Positions 46,110 through 59,313 of a DNA stretch of 64,000 nt are shown here, in pieces (position 1 is the stretch's first letter; each line of letters opens with the position of its first letter). The notes under the pieces are model-generated. The model had not been told where the DNA came from. It searched no databases and saw only the letters and a program-made list of their open reading frames with translations. The position numbers and the translations under genes are program-made. Source of the stretch: Macrocybe gigantea (Eukaryota; Basidiomycota; Agaricomycetes; Agaricales; Callistosporiaceae); assembly GCA_011319805.1 (NCBI GenBank), contig SJRY01000164.1:1-64000 (forward strand), in the 5' to 3' direction.

Positions 46110-47676
46110 GACGAGGAGTCGTCGCGTTTGGAGACGACATTCATACATATCCGTGGCTTGTATAATAACTTGATGCAGCTCGGAACGGATGACGCTTTGG
46201 CTCGGAACGTGCCCTATGATCTCTGTCGGACCATTGCAGTAGGTGGCTTCAGCGCTGTACGGTATCAAGAGGTGGAGACACAAAGAAAACGAAGAGTTTT
46301 AATTTTCAACCAGCGGCTTAGTCTTCCACTTTTCGGTGGCATTGTCACTCATCATCCTGTTTTTTTTTTTATTTCTTGCTAATAATCATTACCCTTAGTC
46401 TTCCAAGTAGCCTGCCATAGATGCTTTGTCCCATCCATGACTTCTGGTAACAACAATTGGAAGATCTTCTACAGCAACTGGTCGACCCATGCCGTTTCAT
46501 GATGTGTACTTCTTCGAAACACGCGGATATAGGCGGTGGTCATATTCTGTCATTCAAAATTATTTCACCATCGATTAGCGGACACCTAATTCCTGCTACT
46601 AATGACGAAGGCAATAGACGTGATGGCCTACCGTCCACGTGTGCCTGATTGAATTCTGATGCATGCAGACTCTTATCCTCATTCTTCTCCGGGATATCCT
46701 GCCGGCGGCCGTTATAGATATTAGAAGCTGGGAGGCCAGCATAGGACAGAAGATCGCGATGGCAAACATTGATAGACGGTGCCCATCGGCATGGGCTTCA
46801 TGATTTCGGGTGTGCCTCACCAAACAAAACCCGATCCCAGCTTGGGCAGCTTGGGCTTCTCGAACCGAATCGTAAGAGGCATATTTCATGTGAGTTCTGG
46901 CAGTCGCACGGTTCTATACTGAAATATTTTTGCTTCTAGACGGCCGGTAAAAATAGCGGACATCTTTATACTGATCCCGAATTAACGAACGACAGGACAA
47001 TGATACGTCACAAGAGAATGTCCTGTTGCCGCGCAGGCTATTCGTCGACGAGTGAAGCCCACCCTGAAGGAAATGCCAGGTCGACGGTGCAGCACTTGAA
47101 AAATTCTGCCTGCACACGAACCGTCTGTTCACCCCGTCTATGCATCAAAGGAATTCACATCATTACTTTTTCCAACGCTATAGGCTGGATTGGACATAGC
47201 TACAGTGAAACAATACTTGAGCTGCCCATGAGCCAGTGTTCCGATGATACTTCAACAGGCATACGGCTCAGTCGCTCAAACACTTTGACTGGTTTGGTTC
47301 AGGTTCCCTTAGTTTCACCCTGCCCATAATGACGTAGAGAAGCAGTCTTGTCGAACGATGTGATTGCTATTCATAAACCTGACAATTTTTCCCTGGGAGA
47401 ACAGGGCTTCTCATAGCAAAGTTGCCGAAAGGATCCATTCGTGTACGCTGGCCGAAAAGGGTCCGGTTCTATAAATTAGTACTCGTACACAAGACATACA
47501 GTCGGTTCAGAAAGGCCATTGAGGATCGATGAGCGGATGTTACACGAATGGATAAAAATTAGACAGTGTGTGAGGTACAGATTGCGAAAGAATAGTCGTC
47601 ATAAGGGAAACGTAGCGCAAGCAATAGGAAAGGAAAGGAAAGGAAGGAACATGTATGGGAAGGGGACTCAAGAGGA
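46110..47676. other. Gene-poor stretch of about 1.6 kb
   Basis: No recognisable gene on either strand. It includes a T-run near 46360-46371 and the AGGAA microsatellite. It probably contains the 3' UTRs of the converging membrane-protein and oxysterol-binding-protein genes. Confidence 0.4.
47626..47649. repeat. (AGGAA)n microsatellite
   Basis: Four tandem copies of AGGAA followed by GGAA, about 30 bases past the stop of the oxysterol-binding protein gene. Confidence 0.8.
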
Positions 47677-49652
47677 TTACGGGCCGAGTTGCGCATCATT
47701 CGATCCCTCTATGCAAAACGCCGACTCCTCCTTCAACTCCTCTTCTACTGCCGCCCAACCCTCGGTAGTCAGTGGGGAGTAACCCTCGTCGAGGCCCTTC
47801 TCGAAGTATCTCGGAACAAACCTGTGACCATTTAGAAATCAGAAATCAGCCGAGGATAAAGCGGAACGACGAAGACTCACGAGACACCGTTCTTCTTCCT
47901 CTCCGCCGCGTCGTCTCTCTGCTTCTGCTCTATCGCAACCTTGGCCTTCGTCGCTTCAGAGAATTCCTTCTTCAACAGTTTCTCAGTCACGCCGAACCAG
48001 AGCTTCCTGCTCTCATGCGGGAGCTGCTTCTCTATCGGGCGAACAATCTTGGGTATGATTTCCAGCGTTGAAAGGTCCAATAAAGTGTTGTATTCCTCGT
48101 CCTGGCGGGTGATGTCAACCCTCGAGGCTGCACTAGCCGAAATAGCAGTCGTGGGTAACGTGGCATGGGAAGGTACAGGAGAAGACGCAGAGGACGATGT
48201 GGTGTGGGGATACGAGCCAGAGCCTACGCGTCTCCAGCGAATGTGGCCCTTCCATGATCCATCGAAGGCAGCGACAATGCGGTTCTGAGGCACATGCTTG
48301 ACCTTGGTCCACTCTTGATGTTGAGTTTCGCCTTCGTGAACAGTATGAATCACTCCTTCCACGAGGAAGTGCGCCTTCCCAAGCCATGACTTCGGAGAAA
48401 TTGACAATCAGTCAATTAGTAGGATCACCGACATCGAGGACTTTACCTCCTCCTTATACTCCACAATAGTCCTGAACTTCTGACCTGGTTTGCCACCAGT
48501 GCATGTGATGATGGTCGAGTCTCCGACGGTAACATAGAAGCTACCTCTTAGAATTCCATTTACGGACGCCACAGGATGAGTGACATGATATCTTTCCCCT
48601 TGACCGCGACCTCCTGTAATGTTGACATATATGCCTTGGTTGAATTGCCCAGGAGCCACTTTCAGGGTTGTCCCAGATACTTTGGCGGAAATCTGATCAA
48701 TTCCAAGAAGCTCTAATGACTTTGCGGGGCAGGTTGCATAATACGCCGACACTGGTGGGTGATGGGATACCTGTTCGGTGATGTACACCACCCGTATCCG
48801 AGGAGGCTCGTTGGTGCCGCCGTTGAGGTTGAGGTTCGACATTTGATCGGGTATATCGGGTTGGGCCAGCTGGGGGGATGTGGCAGCCGTGGATGGACTC
48901 TTCCCAGGTTTCGACAAAAAGCTGATTCCGCTGCGGGAGCTCTTAAAACTCTTGCCACTCTTGATGCTAGCCGTTTCAGGAGGAAGGGAATCGGGCACCG
49001 AGCCGGAAGAGCCGCTGAGGATCAGGGGGCTCATAGGCCGATTGGAATCGGACGAGTACGACAGAGGGACGACATCCCAGTGCGAGCGGAAGTGTTCTCC
49101 TAGGACAGAGTTGTACGGCTTGCAGACTTTACCGTGCTAAGATGATATATCATGTGAACATTGATGCGAGCTCTGAGCGGCAGAAAGGGCCACTGACGAT
49201 GAACTTCAGGTCCTTGGTGAATGCGAAACGCAGAACTGCCAGCATGCGCTCGAAAGGGTCGTCCGAGTCGTTGATGCTATAAATGTCGAGTTCAAGGCAC
49301 AGATCAAGACCGGGTCAACATCAGAGATACTCAACGCTGCGAACATGTCTGGTCTATCCAGATAATGCCAGTACTCTAGATTGGGTATGGGTTCTAGTAA
49401 TGAGGCAGGAAGCGACAGGCGCCTGTGTGCCTGGCGTCAGCGAGGGCTTTCATTAATGCAGCATAGTGTTGTCAAGGCGTACATGGCAGCGATGTCTTTG
49501 ACGCCTAGACACTTCTTCACCAACTGGACGATCATCTTGAGCCGTCCTCCTTCGCCAGCGTCTGCGGAGTCTGGCACCGAGATGGGAGGACATGGCGCTT
49601 CCTCGTCCTGCGGTGCATGAGCGTCGTTTCGTGCATCGCCATCGTTTGCCAT
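47677..49652 (-). CDS. Oxysterol-binding protein homologue (Osh family)
   Basis: Lipid-transfer protein of the ORP/Osh family, which exchanges sterol or phosphatidylserine for PI4P between membranes. The ATG at 49652 gives a short acidic leader, then VQLVKKCLGVKDIAAMRLSLPASLLEPIPNLEYW across an intron, DPFERMLAVLRFAFTKDL, PYNSVLGEHFRSHW, the family signature EQVSHHPP, and an ORD core with FLVEGVIHTVHEG and a long C-terminal helix (EKLLKKEFSEATKAKV). No PH domain, ankyrin repeats or FFAT motif are seen, so it is a short-type Osh protein. A Ser-rich insert of about 80 residues separates the GEHFRSHW and EQVSHHPP blocks. Introns are short and canonical. The stop TAA at 47677-47679 follows SNDAQLGP. 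Confidence 0.93.
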
Positions 49653-50023
49653 GGCCGCTGGAGGTGAGCAAGGATCGTCGAGAAGGCAGAAGGAGGAAAG
49701 GATATAAGGGAGATGCTAGGAGAGTCTAAACCGAATATAACGAGACGGTGGCTGTAACCCTTTCAAAACAGACAAATATGAACCACGTTTGTCCCAGAAT
49801 CACACCGCAAGTCGCCAATCAACCAGCAATGTTCCTCTCTCTCTCCCGACGCGTAGAAGGAAGTGAGCATGTTGTGATCATGCTCCTTCATAGCACATAG
49901 CATATCTTTCCAGGCATTAGATCCAGGTCATTAAGCGGTCCTGATCATAAAATACAGATATATACATCGTTAGGAGAAGGGCGGCTCGTGCAGCGGAATG
50001 TTACGCAGGATATCACGCGGACA
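49653..50023. other. Promoter of the oxysterol-binding protein gene
   Basis: These 371 bases lie between the protoglobin stop and the OSBP start, both on minus. They hold the protoglobin 3' UTR and the OSBP promoter; no specific site could be picked out. Confidence 0.4.
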
Positions 50024-50842
50024 TCACTTCCGCAGTGCGTATTTCATTAATCCAGCACCAACAGTCAGAAGACCAATTCCAATCGCGACAGCCGCTCCTC
50101 TGCTGACTGACACTTGGTTCAGCGCAACGTCCCGATCGGGAATATAATGTCGTGCAAAAAGGTCGTTTTGTATCCAAAGGACCTGCGATAACATGAGACA
50201 AATGTGAACGGTAGAGAGAAGAGACACACCTTGTTCAAGGCCCTGACCACTCGTGTCTTGGTCTCCGGATCCAGATCCGGGTGCGTCATGACCGCGTTAA
50301 CAAGGATATCCTCAACATAACCAAGGAGGATAGCACAGTGGGCATATTCGACACGGAGGCCGGGTTTTTTGGCTCTTTAAACACGAACAGCTTGTCAGAC
50401 GAAACGCCAGGCCAAATACATCCACGAAGGCGTAGACATACCTATGAGTGAAGCCCGCCTCTCCGGTGTGCATGATGCCGACTTTGTCAAAGTATTCCCA
50501 TGTCGTGTCGGCTTCATAGTCCAATGTCACCACTTTGACAATGTACTGCATAAGGAAGTCTTTTCGGAACTTGATCTGCGGGTGGTTCTGGTTGAGCTCC
50601 GTAATTTTCGTCGGTGCGTCGCCAGAGTACCCGGTTTGTCTGGGCACGAAGGCCTTGGCAGTAATATCAAATGACAAAAGTTTCTCGTATACGGTGTCGA
50701 CGACGACCGAAGCCAGAGGGGCGACCACTGGTTTGGCAGCATGGAGAGCAGCAGCATCCTCATGCGTGAACTGGATGAAGTCACGCAAGTAATGGACGCG
50801 AGACGGGAGATGGGTGAGGGTCTCCGGGGCTATGTGTTGCAT
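50024..50842 (-). CDS. Protoglobin-domain protein with C-terminal membrane anchor
   Basis: Heme-binding globin of the protoglobin type. The ATG at 50842 (MQHIAPETLTHLPSRVHYLR) leads into FIQFTHEDAAALHAAKPVVA, VVDTVYEKLLSFDITAKAFV, HPQIKFRKDFLMQYIVKVV, KVGIMHTGEAGFTHR and RVEYAHCAILLGYVEDIL, the pattern of stand-alone fungal protoglobins. Two introns: one after GFTHR and one inside ALNK|VLW. A hydrophobic C-terminal segment (AAVAIGIGLLTVGAGLMKYAL) followed by RK looks like a tail anchor, so the globin domain probably faces the cytosol from an organelle or ER membrane. No signalling domain is fused. The family is proposed to sense or bind O2, CO or NO; the role here is unknown. Confidence 0.85.
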
Positions 50843-52287
50843 GATCGTGAAGAAGGGTGGTTATAACCGCCATCGACCCCGCACATTCTTATACCTCGGA
50901 AGCGGCAGAACCTCGACCAGAGTGGCCAAATGCTGGAGACTTCCTAGAGCCGTGAAACTCGCTAACTATCTTCCGAAAGGATCGCGACGCTGTGACGACC
51001 ATCGGAACTATACGTGTGAATGAAATAGGATCGTCAATGTTCTGGCCTAGACCTATGTCATTTCGGGGCCCTAGAAACCAGAAGAATGCCTGAGAATGCG
51101 CAGAAAAGGACAGCAAACGAGTCCAGTTGCGTTCTAGCCAGCGCCATGGAAGTATCTCATGAAGGACAAAGACTCGAAAGATAAACAGGCACAAAGAAAT
51201 CACCCGCGGAAATCCTCCACTCTCAGAAAGACTTACTGACATTCATGATGCTTCTGGTTGGCTGTCGAGTCGCCAACTCTTGGGCTCTGCTGTACCTTGG
51301 TCTGCCCGACAACACCATTATTTACCGATCGGACGATATCGGGACATCAACCACTAAGCGCAGCAGAAATAATTTCTCTCCAGGCTCATTCTGAAAATTT
51401 TTCTTTATTTGTCAACGGATGCGGATGACAGTCCAGAACCTTAAAATATCCATCTAGTCGCTGAAGTACACTACGTTCGCCTATGGATAACTTAGTACTG
51501 AACGAATGAATCGTAGTGATTTGTATCATCAAGTGGTAAGCCATCTGATCAAGCAGTTTCTCCGAAGAGAAAGTCTAGCCAAGTCGAGACGCGGAGAGTC
51601 ATGAACAGCCCGCGCAATTTGGGTGACTCATGATTTCGTAAAAATCGGCACGCCAGCCCGTGATTTTCTTACACTGACCATTCTCGTACCACTTGGGAAG
51701 GGCTGTTCAGTGGGGATCAAGAAGGGACAGCATCTATCCCGAAAGTGGACTGATACTTTTTATTTTTTTGAGATTGCAATTGCAGCGTAATGGTCATTGC
51801 TATGAATGAGTAACCATCATTGGATTGTTGAGCTTCCAGCGTCAAAAAAGAGATAAATTCATGCCATCAGAGGTCGGCGAACTCATTGTGAGGGTTGATC
51901 TGCCGAGCACCTGCGATTTGCGATTTGCCAGATGGCTGATTGGACGAAGCGAAAGTTGCCGAGATCACCAGGAAGTCGAAAACAAGTTCTTCATCGATAC
52001 TCGTCAATGTTCCGACCCACTCTTCCAGATAGTTACTCTACAGAACGACGCCGTAATGGCAATTTCGTACTAATAATTCCATGCCAGTGAGAGTCGGACG
52101 CAGCGAGGCTTCCCGGCTTCTGTAACGATTTCATTGTCATGGTTTTGTCCGAAGATTTTTTGCCCTTCCGCACGATGCTTGGTCACGCTTGTTTCTGGAG
52201 ACAAAGGAAAATAACTACCAACAATGTATGCGTAATCCCGTGACGCAAGTCGACGCGTACACCTAGGTCTCGCTGCTACTTACGACC
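50843..52287. other. Spacer of about 1.4 kb
   Basis: It contains the protoglobin promoter (left) and the Rpt6 promoter (right), which diverge. A 117-codon minus frame (50889-51242) and an 82-codon plus frame (51825-52073) lack family features. No gene is recognised. Confidence 0.4.
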
Positions 52288-53818
<1,531 letters not shown>

Positions 53819-54295
53819 ATATCCACCTTGTCTTATCCTCTTTTTTTGCTGGTTGTAATGATGATGCATATCTCCTTCCTTCTGTGAAGTTTCTTTTTTT
53901 TCTGGAGGCGGCTTTTTGGCGAGCGTTTGGAATGTCTCTTCCCCCAGTTCTGACTGCTCACGACAGATACGACGAACGTGACCACCACGCCGCTGGTATT
54001 TGACGATCGCACGTCAATTCTTGAATGAGTGTTCAATTTCTTTTTCTCGTCTTATCAATGCCATTTCTGACTTCATTTGTACGATCCGCCCTGGGTTACC
54101 AGAGCTTTTTCAGCGCTTCCTTCCGCTGGTTTCTGTCATAGCAACTATTGATCAGGTTGCGCGATACGAAAGTTCTTTGCCTACACGTTGTAGCGGCGTG
54201 TCCGTCGATTACGTACGTGTCCTGCGAGTGGGAAGGCTTTTTAACGCTCGTCGTCTTATCACTTTCATCTTACTCGCGTTCGACTCTCTGCCATC
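53819..54295. other. Spacer between RPT6 and the helicase gene
   Basis: These 477 bases are T-rich in the first part (RPT6 3' UTR) and then hold the promoter of the helicase gene. No coding frame is credible. Confidence 0.4.
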
Positions 54296-57200
54296 ATGGT
54301 TGGCGTCTGCCCGCAGTTCATCTCGAGTGGAACATGCACGGATTCATCCTGCACCTTCCGACATGACGTCCTCGTTTGCGAAGATTGCGGTGTCGTCTGC
54401 CATACCCATGGGGTTTTCGATGCCCACATGAGGGGTCGCAGGCACCGTGCAAAGGTTTCTGGTGTTCAAAACGTGTATTATTGTTCGGCATGCGAGAGAA
54501 ACATTCCGAAGCTCAATTGGGCAACTCATACAAGCGGGAAATCTCATCGCAAAGCAGTTGAGCGACATGGCCTCAATAGCGTCGAAGCGAAGCTCGTCGT
54601 CTCTGATATTGAAGGTCACAAGTATTGTGACATCTGCTCCCTTCATGTTCTCGTACATCATTGGGACAAGCACATCATCAGTCGTTTTCATAAAAAGCAC
54701 GAACGTTTCATGGCCTTTAAATCCGTTCTTGATGAAGCAGAAAGAGACAAAAATGGCATCACAATTGAAGGCACCTTCAACTTTGACATTATAGATCCGA
54801 GCATCAGTGCCAATGGCTCAACGCTCACGCCTACGATCAAGACGGAAGTGCCGTCCGCGAGGATATCTCTACTTGCTATTCAGCTTTTATCTCAGAAAGG
54901 AGGCAGATATCTCACATCTCAAGGGTACGGATACGACATACTCTGTGATCCGAGGATTTAACCGGTTTGCAGGTTCTCGGTTGAGATGGAGGGTCCAAAC
55001 AGGACAATCACGCACACTCGACCTATGAATCTGAAAATCTCTTTTTCCAAGTCCTATGCTGGTCACTATGAAGACCGCGTGGAATTCACACTTGAGGACC
55101 TCCAATTGAAGAAACAATTCATCATCTCGCGTTCGCTTCGTGCAATTGTCGGGAACAAGGCTGACTACGAATTGTTGCGCCCTACAGCTCCTTACATACC
55201 AAAAGAACGTGTGCCTAGACAGGCGGAAACTACGGTTGTTGAAGGTGTCTTACCTCCAGCGCTCAATGCGATACCCTACGTCGTTAAGCTTCCCAAGGCC
55301 GAAATCCCTAAGGGATTGTTAGCTATCCTTGAGGGCGAAGAAAGGGTGGCAGAAATCACCAACAAAATCCGGAAGGTCTACATACCGAAGACATTGGACG
55401 GAAACACATATGCTCGGCATTTCAAGCATCTAATTTGGATTGAAGACTTTCGGACAGCGTATGCTTCTTCATCCATTCACCTCATGATTTCCTGATATAA
55501 AGTCTTCAGTCGCGATCTCGAGCGATACGATATGCACGACGCCCAATTGTCGAAGTATAACAGTTATTATTAGTGGGTAGGAATTTTTGTATGAGTACAT
55601 GTCTTCATCTTGAGGTCTTCTAGTCTTCCCGTGCCTGGCCTCGCGGAGAAAAGGCCTAGCGTTCTTATCGGCGAGTGACGTGCCTTTTCAGCCCGCACTG
55701 AATTAACGCCGCCATCCAGGTGATCGCATCCTTGTGCAGAAACACGGTTCTGCGGAAGGGCATTGGTTCGAGGGCAGAGTGCACGTCTTACGTCAGGCTG
55801 AGGTTGGCTTGCGGTTCCATCATTCCTTCCAATGGAATGCGTCCTATACGTTTAACGTCCGATTCAAACTGAATCGCGTTCCCGTTCGACGGCAGCACCA
55901 AGCTCTGGACACCGTATTCGCTCCAGCGCGAATCTTCTTTCCGATTCGGAGCCAGTTGCCCGCTACGCCGGAGCACAGCTTTCGTATGCAGACATTCGAT
56001 CCGCTCATCAGCTCAAATCCACCCCAATGGCAAGCAGTACAAGCTATTCTTCGTCAACCTCCAGGAAGCGTCCCGTTCGTGGTTTTCGGGCCGTAAGCTA
56101 GGACATCTGCATCTTAGCTCGCCTTTCCTCATAATATTGATTGTGTAGGCCTGGGACTGGAAAAACTGTTACGATTGTGGAGGCGATTCGACAAGTCTTA
56201 CGGGCGAATTCGAACGCAAAAATTTTAGCATGCGCACCAAGCAATTCGGCTGCTGATTTAATCGCGTTACGACTCCATGCCCTCTCTACAAATGAGCTGT
56301 TCCGTTTTTATGCGCCGTCGCGCTACAAAGACCAAGTGCCCGATAAACTTCTTCAATATACATACACCAATGCACAAGGACAATTTTCCGTACCCGCCCT
56401 TGACCGGATGATGTGCTTCCGTGTCATTGTGACAACATGCATATCAGCCTCTGTGATTCCCAATATCGGCATCCCGCGAGGTCATTACACCCACATTTTT
56501 GTAGACGAAGCAGGACAAGCCACGGAACCCGAAGTCTGCGTCTCGATCAAAACAGCGGCCGACAACAATACGAACATCATACTCTCTGGCGACCCTAAAC
56601 AGCTAGGGCCCATAGTCCGATCTCGGATTGCTCAACAGCTCGGGCTGGAAAAGAGTCTGATAGAAAGATTAATGGAAACAGACACTTATAATCTGCAGAA
56701 TGGATCTGCGAAATCGTGAGTGACGATTTGCCTCTATGACGCCGAAGTCTCCCGACGAAAAGAACGCAGCGTCGTCAAGCTAACGAAGAACTTCCGTTCT
56801 CACAAAACTATCTTGTCCTTCCCCAATGAGATGTTCTACGAAAATGAATTACAAGCATGCGCCGACCAGAACAAAATCAACTTTTACTTGAAATGGCCTC
56901 TTCTACCTGCGGCTGGTTTCCCAATCGTATTCCACGCAATCTCAGGAAAAGATGATCGCGAAGCATCCTCGCCTTCATTTTTCAATATCGGTGAAGTTTC
57001 GCAAGTGAAATCGTACATCCAGAAACTTCGCGAAGACCGCAAGTTCCGAATCAGTCAGACATTTCATCCCGTTTTATTATGATGCTACTCAATACCCGCC
57101 CTGCGCATATAGCTGATGACGACATTGGTGTGATTTCGCCGTATCATGCCCAATGCCAGAAGATTAGGGCTAGCCTTAAGCCAATCGCACAGGGGGTTAA

Positions 57201-57761
57201 AGTCGGTTCGGTTGAAGAATTCCAAGGACAGGTTTGTCTCCTAGTGCATCAGAATTTGCTCCGTAAATGTTGATTCTTTCTATAATTTAAGGAACGACGC
57301 GTCATTATTATTTCAACCGTACGGAGCAGCAAGGAATTTGTTGAATATGACATCAAACATACTCTTGGATTTATCGCCAGTCCGAGGCGGTTCAATGGTC
57401 AGTTTTTCGTCAGATTGTGATGCTCTTGTCTCATCTGCTTGCATTAGTCTCGGTCACTCGGGCTCAGGCTCTTCTGATTATCGTTGGCGATCCCCAGGTG
57501 TTGTCGTTGGACCCGCTGTGGCGGTCGTTCCTGAATTACGTACATAACCACAACGGGTGGGTAGGGGAGCCTATCACGTGGAATCCCAACGAGCCAGTGA
57601 GACCAGAAGGCGGCTATGACCAGACCATACGCGACGAAGCAAGGCTGGACATGAACGAGTTTTCGAGGAGGATGGAGGAGCTCACATTGACAGGTGCCAT
57701 CGATGAAGAGACCGAAATCGCCGACGCCCAGGTCGAGAAGCCTTGGCGCGAAATGGAGTGA
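54296..57761 (+). CDS. MOV10/SDE3-type RNA helicase with N-terminal zinc fingers
   Basis: UPF1-like superfamily 1 helicase of the MOV10/SDE3 branch, whose members act in RNA silencing and transposon control. The N-terminus has a CCCH finger (CPQFISSGTCTDSSCTFRH) and three U1-like C2H2 units (CEDC, CSAC, CDIC). Then a beta-rich region, YYLPVPGLAEKRPSVLIGD, and the helicase core: FGPPGTGKT (motif I, split by an intron), FVDEAGQATEPE (II), LSGDPKQLGP (III), LTKNFRSH (IV), VGSVEEFQGQERRVIIIST (V) and VSVTRAQALLIIVGDP (VI). At least ten introns; the one at 55671-55719 appears to use a GC donor. No frame error is needed. Argonaute partnership is known for the family; no silencing gene is nearby. 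Confidence 0.9.
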
Positions 57762-57961
57762 TAGAGTTTGCACAGCGGTGGATCCTAGGAGCGAGAGCGT
57801 TGTGGGGAGGTTCACCACTTTATTGTGCCACATTTCAACTGAACACTTACTATTGACCGCATACTGGAATAACTGATCGATTCATGTGCATGATCTAGGC
57901 GTACTGTTTCCATACATCGGCCGAGTCGCCGCCGTTTGATACGCAATTGATCCTTGGCCTT

Positions 57962-58272
57962 TCATGAGATGGCCGTCAAGAGCTCGACGAAACGCCCTTT
58001 AGGGATGTCAGCCATCGAGACGTTTACCAGGCGAATATACACTTTCTCCAGAGACACGGACAGCGAGTCATGCCGGCATTGCAAACGACCGACCATCGGC
58101 TCGCAGACTTTGAAGTGAGAAATATCGGAGTAATGTTTCCTAGGGCCTCGGCCTCCATGTCAAATAAGCCGTGGACAGTCCTTTTCAGACGCGCTTCTGT
58201 GCCAGCACATCGATCGAAATAGAAAGCATAGTGCATGAACGGCGAGATGCGGCTGGAATGGGCAAGGGCCAT
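57962..58272 (-). CDS. Unidentified coding segment, C-terminal part
   Basis: A minus-strand run reads coding in two pieces: FMHYAFYFDRCAGTEARLKR and VHGLFDMEAEALG (58240-58130), then HYSDISHFKVCEPMVGRL, SVSLEKVYIRLVNVSMADIP and a stop (58125-57962). They join if one A is added to the short A-run near 58129-58131, the same kind of error seen elsewhere in this window. Upstream, SVFFSTFTVLDGLVGEMPLA (about 58570-58500) may be another exon. No family is recognised. It lies 200 bases past the helicase stop, convergent with it. Confidence 0.4.
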
Positions 58273-59313
58273 GCCTTCATGATCTGCCCTGACAGTCAGC
58301 CTCCCGGCGACTGCCTCTGCTCTTCGTTAATTGAACTGGCCGGAAGGGGTTATCCATGAGGACGGTTATGCCCTCCCCGTGCTCTGCATCACAGAGGCGT
58401 GTGCATGGCGTCCATTGTGATCAGGCGGACTACGCCCGACGGGATGTGGACGCTTAGTTGTCAGGAATATTCAACAATAATTGCCGAGTGCGTCTCGAGT
58501 CCAGCCGTCATCGGGAGCCAATGGCATCTCGCCAACAAGTCCATCAAGAACTGTGAACGTCGAGAAAAACACTGGACTCGATGCCCATCTCATCTGATGT
58601 AGAATGCCAGTGAATTACATCTGCTGGACGGGCAACGCCGAACGCTAGACAGGCAACGTTCTCATAAGTCTTCGTATGCATCAAGCCCACGAAATGATGT
58701 AATGTGATCCATTATATTCCTAGGGTGTACCGATAACTATTCTGAAACCAGAGCTATGGATGCGAGAATTTCATCCACGACAAAATACCAGTTAGAGAGC
58801 GCCTTAGTATATATGTATATAAAGAAATTTCTACGAATGCTCAGTAATCGTACAATCGAAATCGAAAGATACAGCAGGCGTTTGTTCGGCGATAATGCGG
58901 TAATCCGAGAAAAAGGAGAAAGGGGGCCTGGATCCTGGAACCTCTAGAAAAAATGGATAGCAATCGAAAATAGGTGATAAGCAGCAAAGCATGCAGGAGA
59001 ATCGAACCTCTTGCTGGGATATAAAACGAACTAAGATGATGAGGTAGAAATGGCTATATCAGTCTCATTTTGGTACATTCAAGGAGGATTGAGGAGCGAA
59101 ATTTCATGACAGCGCTTCGATTGCCGTGGGGAAATATTGATCATAAATGGGGAATAAAAGGACAGAAAAAGGATATAGGGCCATAAAGGGTTCCGGTTTG
59201 CGGTAATGCTATGTATGCAGCAGGATAAGATCAGACGTGGAAAAACGAAAAGACGATGCCGAGGGCCACACTGCCGTTATCGGCAACTTGAGTTGTGTGA
59301 TTTGTAGAGCATG
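58273..59313. other. Spacer between unidentified segment and Galpha gene
   Basis: About 1 kb that may hold the 5' exons of the unidentified minus-strand gene and the Galpha 3' UTR. AT content rises around 58660-59100. No other feature. Confidence 0.35.
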
